A stretch of 64,000 bases of DNA from Blasia pusilla (Eukaryota > Marchantiophyta > Marchantiopsida > Blasiales): contig CM114272.1 of assembly GCA_050084515.1 (NCBI GenBank), positions 28,334,001 through 28,398,000 on the forward strand, given 5' to 3'. The number at the start of each line of letters is the position of its first letter. The first letter of the stretch is position 1. Positions 1 through 12,990 of the stretch are shown piece by piece. The notes below the pieces were generated by a model that saw only the letters and a list, made by a program, of their open reading frames with translations, searched no databases and was not told the DNA's origin. A program made the position numbers and the translations under genes.

Positions 1-1058
<1,058 letters not shown>

Positions 1059-1558
1059 TCTAATATAAGATCAAGATATATACCTGCCAATTTCGCACAA
1101 TAGGGACTATAAAGGGCACTGTTGACGCAATGACTTCATCATAATACTCGTGGCCAAACTTCCTCACCATAAACTCTCTATATGCTATATCTTAGGTTGA
1201 CAAACGACATGGACTATACATCAAGTATTAAAAAATACTTGTGGGGGCCTATTCAATTCCATTCCCCATATCTCCTCTAAAATAATATATAAATAGTGCA
1301 ATCCCACACACGATCATATATAATAATAGGAAGGATCACCGGATAACGAGACTCCATCACTTGTGTCATGAAAACTTCACCAAAGTGATATACAAGGTAC
1401 CTCGTGAACCACTGTCTATCTACATATAAGAGTTTGATGGTGAACGGATTGATAGACGGGAAATAAGGAGTCAACAACATATCTACTCTAAACAGTATAT
1501 CATTACTTGGTCATCCTTCCAAAAGGGATAATCCACTCTCGTTGGAAGAGCAACCTTG

Positions 1559-1570
1559 CTCTGATATCAT
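1559..1570 (-). other. Primer binding site (initiator Met tRNA type)
   Basis: On the minus strand the sequence reads TGATATCAGAGC immediately after the LTR end. It differs by one base from TGGTATCAGAGC, the usual plant LTR-retrotransposon site complementary to the 3' end of initiator Met tRNA. Confidence 0.8.
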
Positions 1571-1916
1571 TGTAATTCTCCAGCTAACGGAACCACTCTA
1601 GAGTTGCTCAAAGTTAGAATGCCCTCAAGGCATCTCCTCTTCCTTTATATACTTAGAGATAGGTAAATGAAGAAAAATTAGCTCTCCTTATGCCACATGT
1701 CCTACTCTCATAGCATGAGAGGATCTCCTTTGGAGTCTAATTTCCCAACCTCATCTTCCTCAACCTCATCCTTATCTTCTTTTTCACCAACCTATGGCCC
1801 CACTCTCATCTTTATCTCATGTATCTTGTCTTTTCTCTTTTTGGTTGATTCTTTCCCACTTATGCGCTTCATGTCATAGATTCTAACTTAACTATGACTA
1901 ACAAATGATGGTTACA
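1571..1916 (-). repeat. Putative 5' LTR of the left-edge Ty3/gypsy element
   Basis: This 346-bp segment begins TG and ends CA in minus orientation and abuts the primer binding site at 1559-1570. A TATA-like motif lies inside it. Its partner LTR would lie left of the window, so the boundaries rest on TG/CA ends and position only. Confidence 0.65.
1642..1651 (-). promoter_or_regulatory. TATA-like box in LTR
   Basis: On the minus strand the LTR contains TATATAAAGG about 80 bp before its end. This is a plausible core promoter for transcripts that run into the gag at 1-1058. Confidence 0.45.
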
Positions 1917-3160
1917 TTAACCCCCCTCCATATGTACATTTTTGGGGCCCCTTGTGGGCCCTTCCCTTATGGGTCTTACCCAAAAGGCAGAAAAGGGAAG
2001 GGGAGGGGGGAAGGGGAGGGGATTGGGGCCAAGTTCAAGCTTGGCCCTAGCCACTCCCAGGACGCCATGTATCCCCGCGGGGTTTGTGGGACACGGGCTC
2101 CATGCGGGCGTCACGTGGGCGTTAACGATAGGCCGAGAGACGGCGGGCTATTGTGGAGCAGCCCAATTCCGCGACGCCCGCGCGGGCTACGGCGAGATAC
2201 AGTGGGGCTACGGCGGGTCCTCTATAGTCCTCACGGGCTCGCATGCGGGCTCCGTACACGGGCCTTAGAGCCCGCATGCAAGCTAGGCCTGAATCGATGA
2301 ATCAGAGGGTGCGATGTGGCCCAATTTGTCCGCGACGCGAGCCCGACCGAAAAATGGGCGCCGAGCATGATGCGCACTGGCCCGGAAAGGGTAGATTGCT
2401 CGGTGTGCATGGGCTCGAGTGCGAGCCGCGGGCAACGCGGGGTCATAGAGCCTACATCCGGGCCCGCACGGACATGTCCGTCCTTGGAGCGGACATATAT
2501 CCGCAGACACGGACAAGTCCACGTGCAACCTTGCCATGTCTACGGACTTATGTCCATCCATAGGACGAACATGTCCGTGCGGGCCCAGGTACTTTAGGCC
2601 TACATGCGAGTTGGCCCGTGGTCCGCAGCTTGGCCTGGGGCGGGCTCTAGGCCCACAAAAATTGGTTCCTAGAACCAAGATTTGGTCCGTCGGACTAGCT
2701 TATTGCTCCGCCGGACCACCAAGTTTGCAAGCCCTAAGCCTGTGCCCGCATGGAGGGCTCTATGTAGGCCTCAAGCCCGCATTAGAGTGCTCATCGCGAG
2801 CTGTGAACACGCCTTAAATCCCCGCCTACCCGCCCGAGCCCACGCTGTGTCCGCGTGGAGCCCGTGCCTGCCCGTGCCCAGCCCACCCTAGCCCACCATG
2901 CGGGCCACGCAATGGGTGTGGGCTCCATCAGCCCAGGTCTAGGTGGCGGGCTCTGAGGCAAGATAGGGATGGGCCGGGGTGCAGGTCGAGCATGTCCAAG
3001 GATATGTACGGACTTGTCTGTCCCATGTATGGAGTTGTCCGTTTCCGTGCAACCTTGGGTGACCCACGATGACTTGACACCATGGCAATATGTAGCGCCG
3101 TGGTGTGGTATGGAGTGCCATTGTGTCGAGGTGAGACCGCGCATATGGTCCAACATTTGA
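1917..3160. repeat. GC-rich palindromic island, unclassified repeat
   Basis: About 1.2 kb of strongly GC-rich DNA in otherwise AT-rich surroundings. It is built from recurring short words such as GGACATGTCC, CGGACTT, GCGGGCTC and GCCCGCA in both orientations. A perfect 18-bp inverted repeat lies at 2460-2477 and 2569-2586. The many open frames on both strands reflect high GC and scarce stops, and I see no recognisable protein. A smaller, AT-shifted stretch with similar words lies near 37660-37740, which suggests a dispersed repeat family. The nature of the element is unknown. Confidence 0.5.
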
Positions 3161-4329
3161 CAGCGTTTGAAATGTGGACTTCTTGGTGGCTTAGGGTTTA
3201 TTGTCGCTCCAAACTCTGTTTATTTCCATCCGACACTATTAGGCAACGCTTCTATGCATGATCTTCCAGAAAAAATCAAGTAGTCCTTCCGTATACAACC
3301 TTTTGAACAAAAAACTAACAACCCAAACACCAACACAACATCATCTCCAAGGCTTCCTACTAATGCAACTTGTCTACCTACCTACACAGAACGAGTTCCC
3401 CTCTACTCCTACTCCTTAACATTTTTCTCATGTAAAATCAAAGTAAAAACAACTCACACGGCCAACTTCACTCTCAAATCTATAAGTGATATGAAGGCAC
3501 ATATCTTAAGCTCAACTTGTTTATTCTAATATCCATCGACTTCAAGTGTGGCATGTACTCTTAGTAGTTCTACTTCATTCCACATCAATAAGAACGAAGG
3601 CTTGAATGGGAGTCTTGCACTACATGCCACCATAAATTACCTCAAAGGGGGCTATATTACTAGTATTATCCAATGGAAAATTTAACATGTGAAGTTATGG
3701 ATAGACTTGAGAAATGCTTGTTCATGATGCTTGGTCTTCCCCAATGTAGTTGCTAAGTTCTTATTCTAGCACTTGGTTTAGAAGTTATGTTTGGCCTCTA
3801 ATCTATGGCTAGTAGGCCATGATAAACTTCAAATTTGGACTTGACATGCTACACGCAAACAAAACATGAGAGTCATGTTTTTTTTGCGTGAATACATCAA
3901 AAATATCAACCACAATAATACCTTGGTTGGCATGAAGTGGACTTGTTTGCTAAATCAATCACTAGAACATCATGTGTTAAAAACTTATGATTTAAGAAAT
4001 CATATCACAAAGTCCATCCTTGATGAATCCCAAATGCCATGAAACATATTTATAAGGTCCACAACTTTACAATCTACCCTCAAGAAGACACACATAAGCT
4101 TAGGTTAAATACAATGATAGGACTAGTTTGCATGCCCATTCAAAACATGAAAGAAATTTTTCATAAAAAAAATTTCCAATTGCTGATAAAAGTAACACAT
4201 CTCACTCCATTAAATAACCCTCCTCATCAAAACTTGAAATAATATGCCACACCTCTATTAAATTTGAAGTACCTCCTCCATAATATTGAAATAACATCCC
4301 AATCCCTTAATACCCTTTTTTAAGGACAC

Positions 4330-4433
4330 GATAAGACCAATACATTCATGATGGGAGATTCTGGACTTTTGAGAGCACGTGTATGTTTACCTCCTCTCGA
4401 TAAGATCAGTATATTCATGATGGGAGATTCTGG
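4330..4433. repeat. 69-bp-period local duplication
   Basis: A 35-bp segment at 4330-4364 (with GATAAGA and GGGAGATTCTGG) recurs with two differences at 4399-4433. The sequence between the copies, at 4367-4400 (with AGCACGTGTATG), recurs again at 4650-4683. Confidence 0.75.
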
Positions 4434-4802
4434 TCAATGTCGGGGGAGAACCGGGATTACGTGTTGAGCTGGCCGGTAGAATTTGAGAATTTCCGATTCA
4501 TGTCGTCAGTTACCGGCCAAAAACCGAGGGTTCAGGGAGGACTTTAGCCGACTGGAATGAAAAAAACTTTGAAAATTGCCGCTCGGGTTTGTAGAGACCC
4601 GAAATGTACCGGTTGTCACGAATAAACTCCCCGGACCCTGATTCTGGTCTTTCGAAAGCACGTGTATGTTTACCTCCTCTCGACGTCCACCTTTGAGAGA
4701 GGTAGAGAGAAGGAATCGAGTTGAGGTGGAATGTGAATGGTAGCATTTAGAAGGGAGGAACACCTACCCAATTTTGGCCTGGAGTATATATTATAACGAA
4801 AT

Positions 4803-4995
4803 ATTGATTCTTATATTTTAATATATATATTTAATTAAATTTGAATATTTTCTCCTTTATTAAAAAGAAGTAGGTGAAGAAAAAAAATACGGATGGAAGA
4901 TTGATTTTTATATTTTAATACATATATTTAATTAAATTTGAATATTTTCTCCTCTATTAAAAAGAAGTAGGTGAAGAAAAAAATACGGATGGAAG
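4803..4995. repeat. Tandem duplication, unit of about 97 bp
   Basis: Two head-to-tail copies, 4803-4899 and 4900-4995, differ by a few substitutions and one base in an A run. Both contain TTTAATTAAATTTGAATATT and AAGAAGTAGGTGAAG. The unit is very AT-rich and non-coding. Confidence 0.85.
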
Positions 4996-5510
4996 ATCTG
5001 CGCATACAAACTTGTACAATTGATTAGTGGTAGAGACAATAACCAAACTTGGAGAATTTCTGGTTTGGTGTTGAAAGGCTGGACTTTTGTTCGTATTTGT
5101 GAATCTTCATTGTCCATGGGGCTTTTTTCCTTTTTTTTTACAACCGGCCTGTATACAAATTTACCTGCCTTGTCACTTGTTCCATCTACAGGTAATAAAA
5201 GTGAACTTTATTATTGGAGCAGATTTCAAAAGAGAACAAAGATGGTCAAGAGAAATCCAAAACGAGAGAGCAGACATGCGAAAAATGTCCATTGAAACAC
5301 TTCCTCTTACTTTTCTTTATTTCACTTTTCGTAATCTGGCGTCATTTTTTTTTACTTCCTTTGTAAGGTAAGTAAGCGTTAGCATATTGATTACCTGTCA
5401 CATTGGAAACATAATACTTTTGTGTATTGGCCAGCCTATCCCATCCAGTTCGACATGTGTTAGGCTCCACTCATTCCAAGGATTGCAAGTTGGCTATGCG
5501 GAGGCAAAAC

Positions 5511-5720
5511 GGGGAACGCAAACCGAACCTCCTAAGCATTTCCTATTTGTCTCCAGTGGAGGCAGCCCTTGCGCCGCATTACTCGTTAAGTTTGGTGATA
5601 TTTGCTGATCGGGGAACGCAAACCGAACCTCCTAAGCATTTTCTATTTGTCTTCAGTGGAGGCAGCCCTTGCGCCGCATTAATCGTTAATTTTGGTGATA
5701 TTTGCTGATCGGGGAACGGA
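5511..5720. repeat. 100-bp tandem duplication, two units plus a partial third
   Basis: Unit 1 (5511-5610) and unit 2 (5611-5710) share GGGGAACGCAAACCGAACCT and GGAGGCAGCCCTTGCGCCGC with a handful of differences. A third copy begins at 5711 and diverges after about 10 bp. Confidence 0.9.
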
Positions 5721-5978
5721 ATCCTGAAATTTTCATGTCGCATGAATCACAATGTGATCCTTCATTCGTCTATGAGTGGATCTACCCATATCTCAATTTT
5801 TAGCACGTCGTTTGAAGGTGGGTCTGAATTGACAGGATGACAGAATAACACACGACGCAAGTGAAAGATTGGATCTTCCAGAACGTGAACTTTTCAAAGC
5901 TTAGCCGTTTTAGTATATACTCACTCGCTCACCCGCTGGACATATTCACAGTATTTACATCGACACAGCGTACACTTT

Positions 5979-8900
5979 TCAGTCATTCCTCGTCTTCTCC
6001 AGCAGTTTTAAAAGTTGTCGTGATACAAGGCTTTGAACGTGAATCCGTTTCATTCGTTTGGCTTTCACCCAGGCCGGCTCCTGAACGTGTAAGAAAGCAG
6101 AGAATAAATATGTGAACCTTTCAAATCATTCAAAAAGTACCTTCTACTATCCTTATTGCAAAACATTTCAAGCGTTATTACGTTACGTCTACCTCACACC
6201 AGCTACTTATCCACCGGCAGACAAAATGCAACCTCTATCGGGCCATAGTTGCGGAGTTACAATCTTAATTACAGTATCAGAATCGCATGGAGACGATGTA
6301 AGAGAAACGACAGAGACCAGAACAGCGTGAAATAGTTGACTTTTCACTGAGGCATATAATTTGAGGTAGAAGACAAAAAATCTTGGGTCCTAGAGGAGAG
6401 CATACAATCCTATCAAGCACACTGAACGGAAGAGCAGGTAATTGGAATTACTACACTCAAAATGTATTACAACAGAGAATGCTTTCAGGTATGGTTCAAC
6501 GTACTATAATAGGAATATGTAATTGTCGGATGCATGTTCTCACCTCTGGTACAAACCATGAAAACCCGACTTTCACCAACAGAAGTAGATGCTCCATTAC
6601 GAGAATAGCTGCTAGGCCGGGTTCCACTGACCAATTTCCAACTTCATCATAGAGACAAACCAGGAGGGCACAGTTGGTAACGATGGCCACAACGCCCATA
6701 TGCTGCTAGGAAAAACCAATGCGCTCAATGATTAGTAACGTGGCAAACTCATATGTCTACAAACCCCAGTGAGTGAAATAACGAGTCAACTTATAGATCC
6801 AAGAAGATACTCTACTAACAATGCTGATGAACAACCTTCAGCTATAACGTTCAACAGATTGGAACCCACAAGTCCCAGATTCTTAATCATTTCGAAGCGG
6901 GACAAATAACCTGGAAGATCTGGAGCCAAGCACCAACTGAGGAAGCTGCACGTGGTACAGGTCGCCTCATCAAAGCAAGAAGCTTGAAGGAATCTGAGCG
7001 GATTTCCATGAGATTATTCTGCACAAAAGTAAGTTTCAATCACAACACTGACAACCCAACACGTAATACCCAAAATTTAAAATCCCCACAGTACTGACGT
7101 TTCGTGGGTGTATATATTGTCTTGGAACTTCTGAGACACCTTAATGATTTCTGTCCCAAGGAAACCTCTCTAGTAAATGAAAACTAGAACATAACCCATA
7201 CCAACCCCTCTTCCTTTCTGCTTACAATAAAAGCGAATGTTGCCACCAGAGGTAGGGTGCAAGCAAACATGGTGACCATGCCAAATTGCAATGCAAGCTC
7301 CAAATAATCTGGTAAGAGTGCGGACATTGATGACAGTATATTAATTTCTCAAGTACTGGTACTGTTTGAGAGTTCAAGGCTGAAGAAAACGTTTTGAAGA
7401 CATCAAGAAGCTCAATCATGACTGTCGACTGTCCAGCAGAAATCAGACTCCAGATGATCAACAGTGCATTCATGCTCAGATTACAGACAGAAAACTTTTT
7501 GTGCCACAAAAACAGAAAGGGTCAAAGAAGAATCACACGTGACTCGCACTTTGTGAAGCTCTAAGGTCCTTATGTCGACATTTCCCTCAACTCTGACAAT
7601 GCGCTGAACTTGTTAGTACTATTAATTACCATCAAATAATCCATCTTCGAGATCACTTGGAATGCTAGATTCGTAAGTAGGCTTCAACTTTTCTTTTTCA
7701 ATCCTTGATGCGTGATGCTCTCCAACTTTCTCTCCAGCAACCTTTTTGTCTTCTCGATCTTGTCTGATATGAAACCACATATCAAAGATCTCTCGCAACT
7801 CAGAAAAACTCAAGACTTCTACTTCCTCGATATGATCTAAAAAGTATGTCCCCCACGGATCAAATACTCATCAAGCTTACAGTCCCCTAGTTTTTACTGA
7901 AGGTCGACAAGGTGGGGCCCTCTTAAAGGACATCCCAGCTGACAAGACAAGCACTCAACAAACTCATGGTGTTCGGGATGCAAAAGATATACAGTGAAAA
8001 TATCGAAGTTCACTTACTTCATCGCTTTGTACTTGGCATAATGGTAGGTGAGAAATGGTAGCAGATTTTCGGTGAAATTGTTCATTAGCTGGACATCCAT
8101 GATAACCGAGGCGGTGTCAGCAAATTCTACATGCACAAATATCACTACTTGCAGGACTTGATTAGTAGGCAAGACAAATTCGTGTTCACAAATTTACTGA
8201 TGAAAGCAGCTCCAACTGCTCCATGATGTGAAGATGACAAATTGTACAACTCTAAACAAAAAAGAGTCAAGAATCTGTGTCATCATTTATCATCCCTCTC
8301 AGGAAAAGGCTTCCAACATCTTCAGCAGGTTTATATACAGATGATACTAACTTTGAGCTGAGAAATCACTTCACAGAAGAAGTTTCTCAGCTCGAAGAGA
8401 ACCCTAAAGGCCCTCTGATCACGGGCCCATGTGCACTTACTCGTCAACCAACTTTTCCCATTCTACATACATTCAGCAACATTCAAGTTGTCAGTGTTCA
8501 CCTGGGAGACAATTAGTCGTTGTATGAGCAATCCGCGCAAAACTTCGAAATCCCGATGAAACAGAGCATGATAGAACAAGCCAATATACGACTGCATGAA
8601 ATAAATACCGAAAACCTACAAGAGTCACAACCCATATGTCTATTAGTATTTGAAGGGAAGAACCATCAGCTCCAAGATGAAACTCAAATGAAGCAAAAAA
8701 CTGTATTCCCACATGAAACATAGATATGACAATAGTACCTTGTAAATGAGACCATTGGCTTCTGCTTCCTTGGTGTTGTATTTTTGAGTCTGAACTAAGT
8801 GCAGAGCAATCTGACCACCAAACTTTGTCGCATAACCCATGATTATGAGGTATAGACCTGTGAGCACATATCTGGACCAAGTGGACACATGATTTAGTGA

Positions 8901-11900
8901 TCAAACAGATACCAAGTTATGACTAACATCTATCACTCATTCTAAAGAGGTCTTGGGACAGCCTGTTGAGAATCCAGCTACATTAGATTCCCTTGAAAAG
9001 TAAAAAAAATTCTAGAATTACCTGATGAAATCATAGGGTGCAATTTTGTTCAAGTGGGCGTACGTAAGTTCGAAAGGCAGTTGCACACAGATTATAGCCA
9101 AGAAAACCAATCCATTGTTTCTCACACTCCGTAGTCGCCCCATCCATTCGTCCATCTCCAAGTTTTTACTCTCAGCATCGCTTACACCCATTGCACTCTT
9201 CCCATTCCCTTTGAAGGTGGGTGAATCCTCGGCTTGCTTGGTGGTCCTCATCGCTCGCACATCAGCATCCTCAATAATCATTCCCCACCTACATAAAACA
9301 TGACAATCCCCAATTAGCAGAACTGGGCTACGTAGATTTTAGGAAACCAGAATCCCTAACTAAACATGAAGACAAAAGAATGATCAACTGTACCAGGCAT
9401 CCGAGCCTAGGGCTTCCATGATACTAGAGAGAGAAACACAGCACAAAGCACAGAGACATGATGTTCCCCAAGCAACACTGCGCAGCCAAATTTCACCAAA
9501 CATGTCTCGAGGATGGCTTGGTATGCTTTGGTAATTACATGAATATTCTTCATTCGTCATCTTCTGTCATAATCTTGCATCTTATTTTCAGTAAAGTTCC
9601 ACGGGTGAGATCTTGATAGCATGGAAGTAATGACATAAAGCAATCCTGTTCCTCAAATTTCTTTCACAAATTTGTGTGAGTGTTGTCACCTTGATAGAAG
9701 CCCGGAGTTTTCTCTCTTCCAGAATTGTAAAAACAGCACAGACCATATGATCACCACCATCGAAAACACAATTGGTGCAGCATCTACCATGGATCTGGAA
9801 AATGAAGGCAAGACGATTCGAGTCACCAAATTGTGGCAGGACATTACAGTCTCCAGAAACTTGAATTCTAACTTACACTTTTCAAAACCATCCTAGCATA
9901 ACCTAACATTAATTTACCAAAACTCTAGAATAGAACATCCACTCCTCTTAGCGGCACTTAAGGCTTGGATCTTAAGTCCGACACACTAGATGGACAAAGC
10001 CACGGGAGAGGCGAACTAGACAATTTGACATAAACCTTGGCAGCAAAATTTTGAATTTTAAGAAATACAGTGACATGAAATCGGTAAGAATGACCGAATA
10101 CAGCTGAATTGGTAGACTAAATGGAGAACTGTTTGCAGAGAATCACAATCCAGCCCAAGAAATAGACGACTAAAATGCACGTGAATTACTGATGCCTTAC
10201 CCTAAACGTCTGAACCACAGTAATGCCCCAAGGACAGCTGGAAATATCAGCCACTTGGTGTACATTCCAAGGAAAGCGAAATAAATAGCCACCTGCGTGA
10301 TAATGGTTTTAGAATTACAACACTCTTTTGCATTAGTTGCGTGGCACTTTGTGTTAAAGTAGGGCATGGACTTATTCCCCAAATAGCAACCAAGAGTGTT
10401 CATTGTAGATAAACATACTTGATGAATGAGGTCCATAATACCTGTTAATCTTCCCAGCTAGTAAGACATTCAACATTGAACTCATTTGCACAACTGAAAG
10501 CGATTCGAAGTACATCTTTAACACCAAACGATCATATTATTTTCCTGATTATTGCATTGAAATGCTTCAACAACAACAAAAAAAATTTAAATACATGATT
10601 TCTGTAGTTCACGGCCTGCAAACACAAATTTTTCCTTGCTCTAAAACACCCTTTATGTTAGCTCCAATGTACTCTTTACCTTTGCTCCGAAGTAAGTGTA
10701 CACGTCATCAATAGGTTGTGACCACAGTCCGTACCACTTAAATGGCCATTTCACCAAGAGCGCCTGCCGATTCTGCTCATCTGCAAAAACAAATACAGAT
10801 GTCAAATAAACTTGTCTTCACAGAGACCTACTTGCACGTACCACTACAAGTAGAAGTAGATTTTCCCAATAAAGCTGAAGATTAAAAAATGTATACACTA
10901 ACCATGCAACGGGAAGATTTCTCTCACGATCCCTGCTGACTTCAATTTTGGTAGCAGCAGTTCTCCTGGTACCACCTCAAATTCCTTGCCATCAGGTCCA
11001 TGGAGAATAATTGGTTTCTCTGCCGTGCAGATCTGTCACAACAGTAGCCCACAAAATTATTCAGATATCTCCTTGCTGCAGGTTCACAGTTCCAGACACC
11101 AAAAGCTGAATTCCCTATCAACCCAGACAAGTGATGTTCTGAATGCTTTGTCTGATTCACGCCAATGAACATACGACAAAAGAAACATTGAAGTAAACTC
11201 TGGTGACAGCCCCCTAAGACTGTTAAAATTTCATTCGTATGAAAGCTGTGTCGGACACACCTCCATCACCTTTCCCATCTTTAAACAACCACTAAAGCTT
11301 GAACATACATATCGAAAAGGATCAACTCAGACCGGACTCCAGGAGCATACCAGTGTTGAAATAATAAAAGTCATGCAGTGGTAGCGTTCAGTCCAGCTGA
11401 AGAGAGCATTATTAACTGGCTGCCGGAGAAAAGAACTTTGTCTTTCCCAGTCAAAAACTACATCCAACCCTGTGATGAAGGACACATGTAAGACTGGTTT
11501 CAAAATAGAGGAGACGAATTCTAATCCTATTTGGGGATACAGTACAACATCTGAGGTTAATATATGATGAAATCAGTGAGCGGGGAGAATAGAATCATAT
11601 GAAAGATGTACTAATGTTAAAATCAGAGAACATCTGGTTAAGACATTCCCAGTAAATCCAGAGTGATATTTTAACAGCAGGTTCTTACTCAAGGGTAAGA
11701 TGATCTATCTAAGAACTTAAGTTCATGCGTGTGAAGGCGACAGTCTGGAAATTACTGTGGTATACCTTAGTTAGTTCACCTAAGGTAGCGGTGAGTCTGT
11801 CTAGAAATCTATGATGGAGAGCTTTACAGTAAAACCATCTTTCCGTTTCTTGCCAGACAAAGCCCATATATTCTACGATTTAAAATTCTTCGAAATGTCT

Positions 11901-12990
11901 TAAACCAGCTTCCGAGAATAAAATATATACTGAAGGAAACGCACCAATCTCTGTGCTCTTTCTTATCTCCAGTCTTTCAGCAGTGCGGCCAATAACTTCA
12001 ATGGGTGCTCCAATCTGAATCGGGACATATCTACTTTAGATAATCATGTTTGACAATAGCTTCCTACACAGGTTGTGATACCGCTTGAAATCGAGTAATT
12101 GCGTTAGCATTGATCTGAATACTCTCAATTGTTAAAGGAAACCCAAATAGGGGTTTGTCAATCACCAAATAGCTTATACTGCTCCTTAGGGGCAAAAGTT
12201 TACCTTCAGAAAAACTTCTGTTAACACTCCGTCTGAAAGATCAACAAGAAGACCTGCAGCTTCGAGTTCATTTTTTAAATACTCAATGGCGTTGCTTTTT
12301 TGAACGTTGAACTCAGTACTCTTGATGTCAAGAGGTTTCGGCAGAATACAGACAATAGCTATTTCAGAACCTATGCCTTCTGGAGGCCCATCTTCTGCCG
12401 TGCTTGTCGAGGCACTTGTTTTAGATCTGGAGTTGAAAATCAACAAACAAATACTTAGAGGTACAGGTACATCTAGAAAAGAGAAAATAATGAGAAGTCA
12501 TAAAGCAAATATGATGTGAGAATTGTGGGAAGTGTGGAACACTAATCGAAAATACTTCTAATAGCTTGCAAATTCAAATTACAGTTGGACATAGTTTGCT
12601 CCGTATCTATAGTCGCTCGTCACAGATTCGAAGACCTAATTATGTGTTGCTACAGTCCACTGATTTCTTACGCGATTCTTCAACCAAACTGAAAAGAAGC
12701 TCTGGACACGTAACCCAAATCTAATCCTAGCATCCTGTAAAGCAGCACATCCCAAATTCACGCAAACCCGGATCATTACGAAATCCACCAACTAATCCCG
12801 GTCAGATGTGACAAACGAATAAGATATTTCATTACCCGCGTTGGCCGATACCAATAACTTGGGAGGGGGAGGGGTCTAGGGAAAGAGACTGATGAAGAGA
12901 AAAAGCGAGCTCATCGACTACAGAAACGCTAGGAACAAGCTTCAATTTCAACTGCGGGTATGCCATATTTGAAACAGATTCAGCAGTCAT
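5979..12990 (-). CDS. Anoctamin/TMEM16-like membrane protein, 17 exons
   Basis: Exons on the minus strand, 5' to 3': 12990-12836, 12426-12204, 12014-11945, 11469-11351, 11032-10903, 10780-10680, 10292-10201, 9794-9690, 9288-9022, 8871-8739, 8615-8502, 8088-8018, 7808-7630, 7308-7226, 7018-6911, 6702-6544, 6080-5979. All introns are GT-AG and phases match throughout, giving about 736 residues. Plant anoctamin-like proteins such as Arabidopsis At1g73020 are somewhat shorter. Recognisable blocks in order: [14 protein letters not shown], then [103 protein letters not shown] and [16 protein letters not shown]. These hydrophobic segments are the anoctamin transmembrane core. The family comprises calcium-activated ion channels and lipid scramblases, and the plant member's activity is little known. 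The start is the first ATG of exon 1, which joins exon 2 in phase. The acceptor of the 7808 exon is the least certain. It could also be an annotated paralogue with a different 5' end. Confidence 0.93.

Larger units (their letters stand above)
3161..5978. other. Intergenic spacer, AT-rich
   Basis: No coding region is supported here. The stretch 3161-4320 shows nothing recognisable. From 4330 to 5720 there are three local duplications, listed separately. The last 200 bp hold the 3' untranslated region of the anoctamin gene, which ends at 5979 on the minus strand. Confidence 0.6.

Noticed and set aside
2231-2817. Overlapping frames on both strands in the GC-rich island
   Set aside because: High GC lowers stop frequency, and the translations follow the palindromic DNA words and no protein family.
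8491-8904. A 137-codon minus-strand open frame
   Set aside because: It is out of frame across two anoctamin exons and their intron. The real exons are 8871-8739 and 8615-8502.
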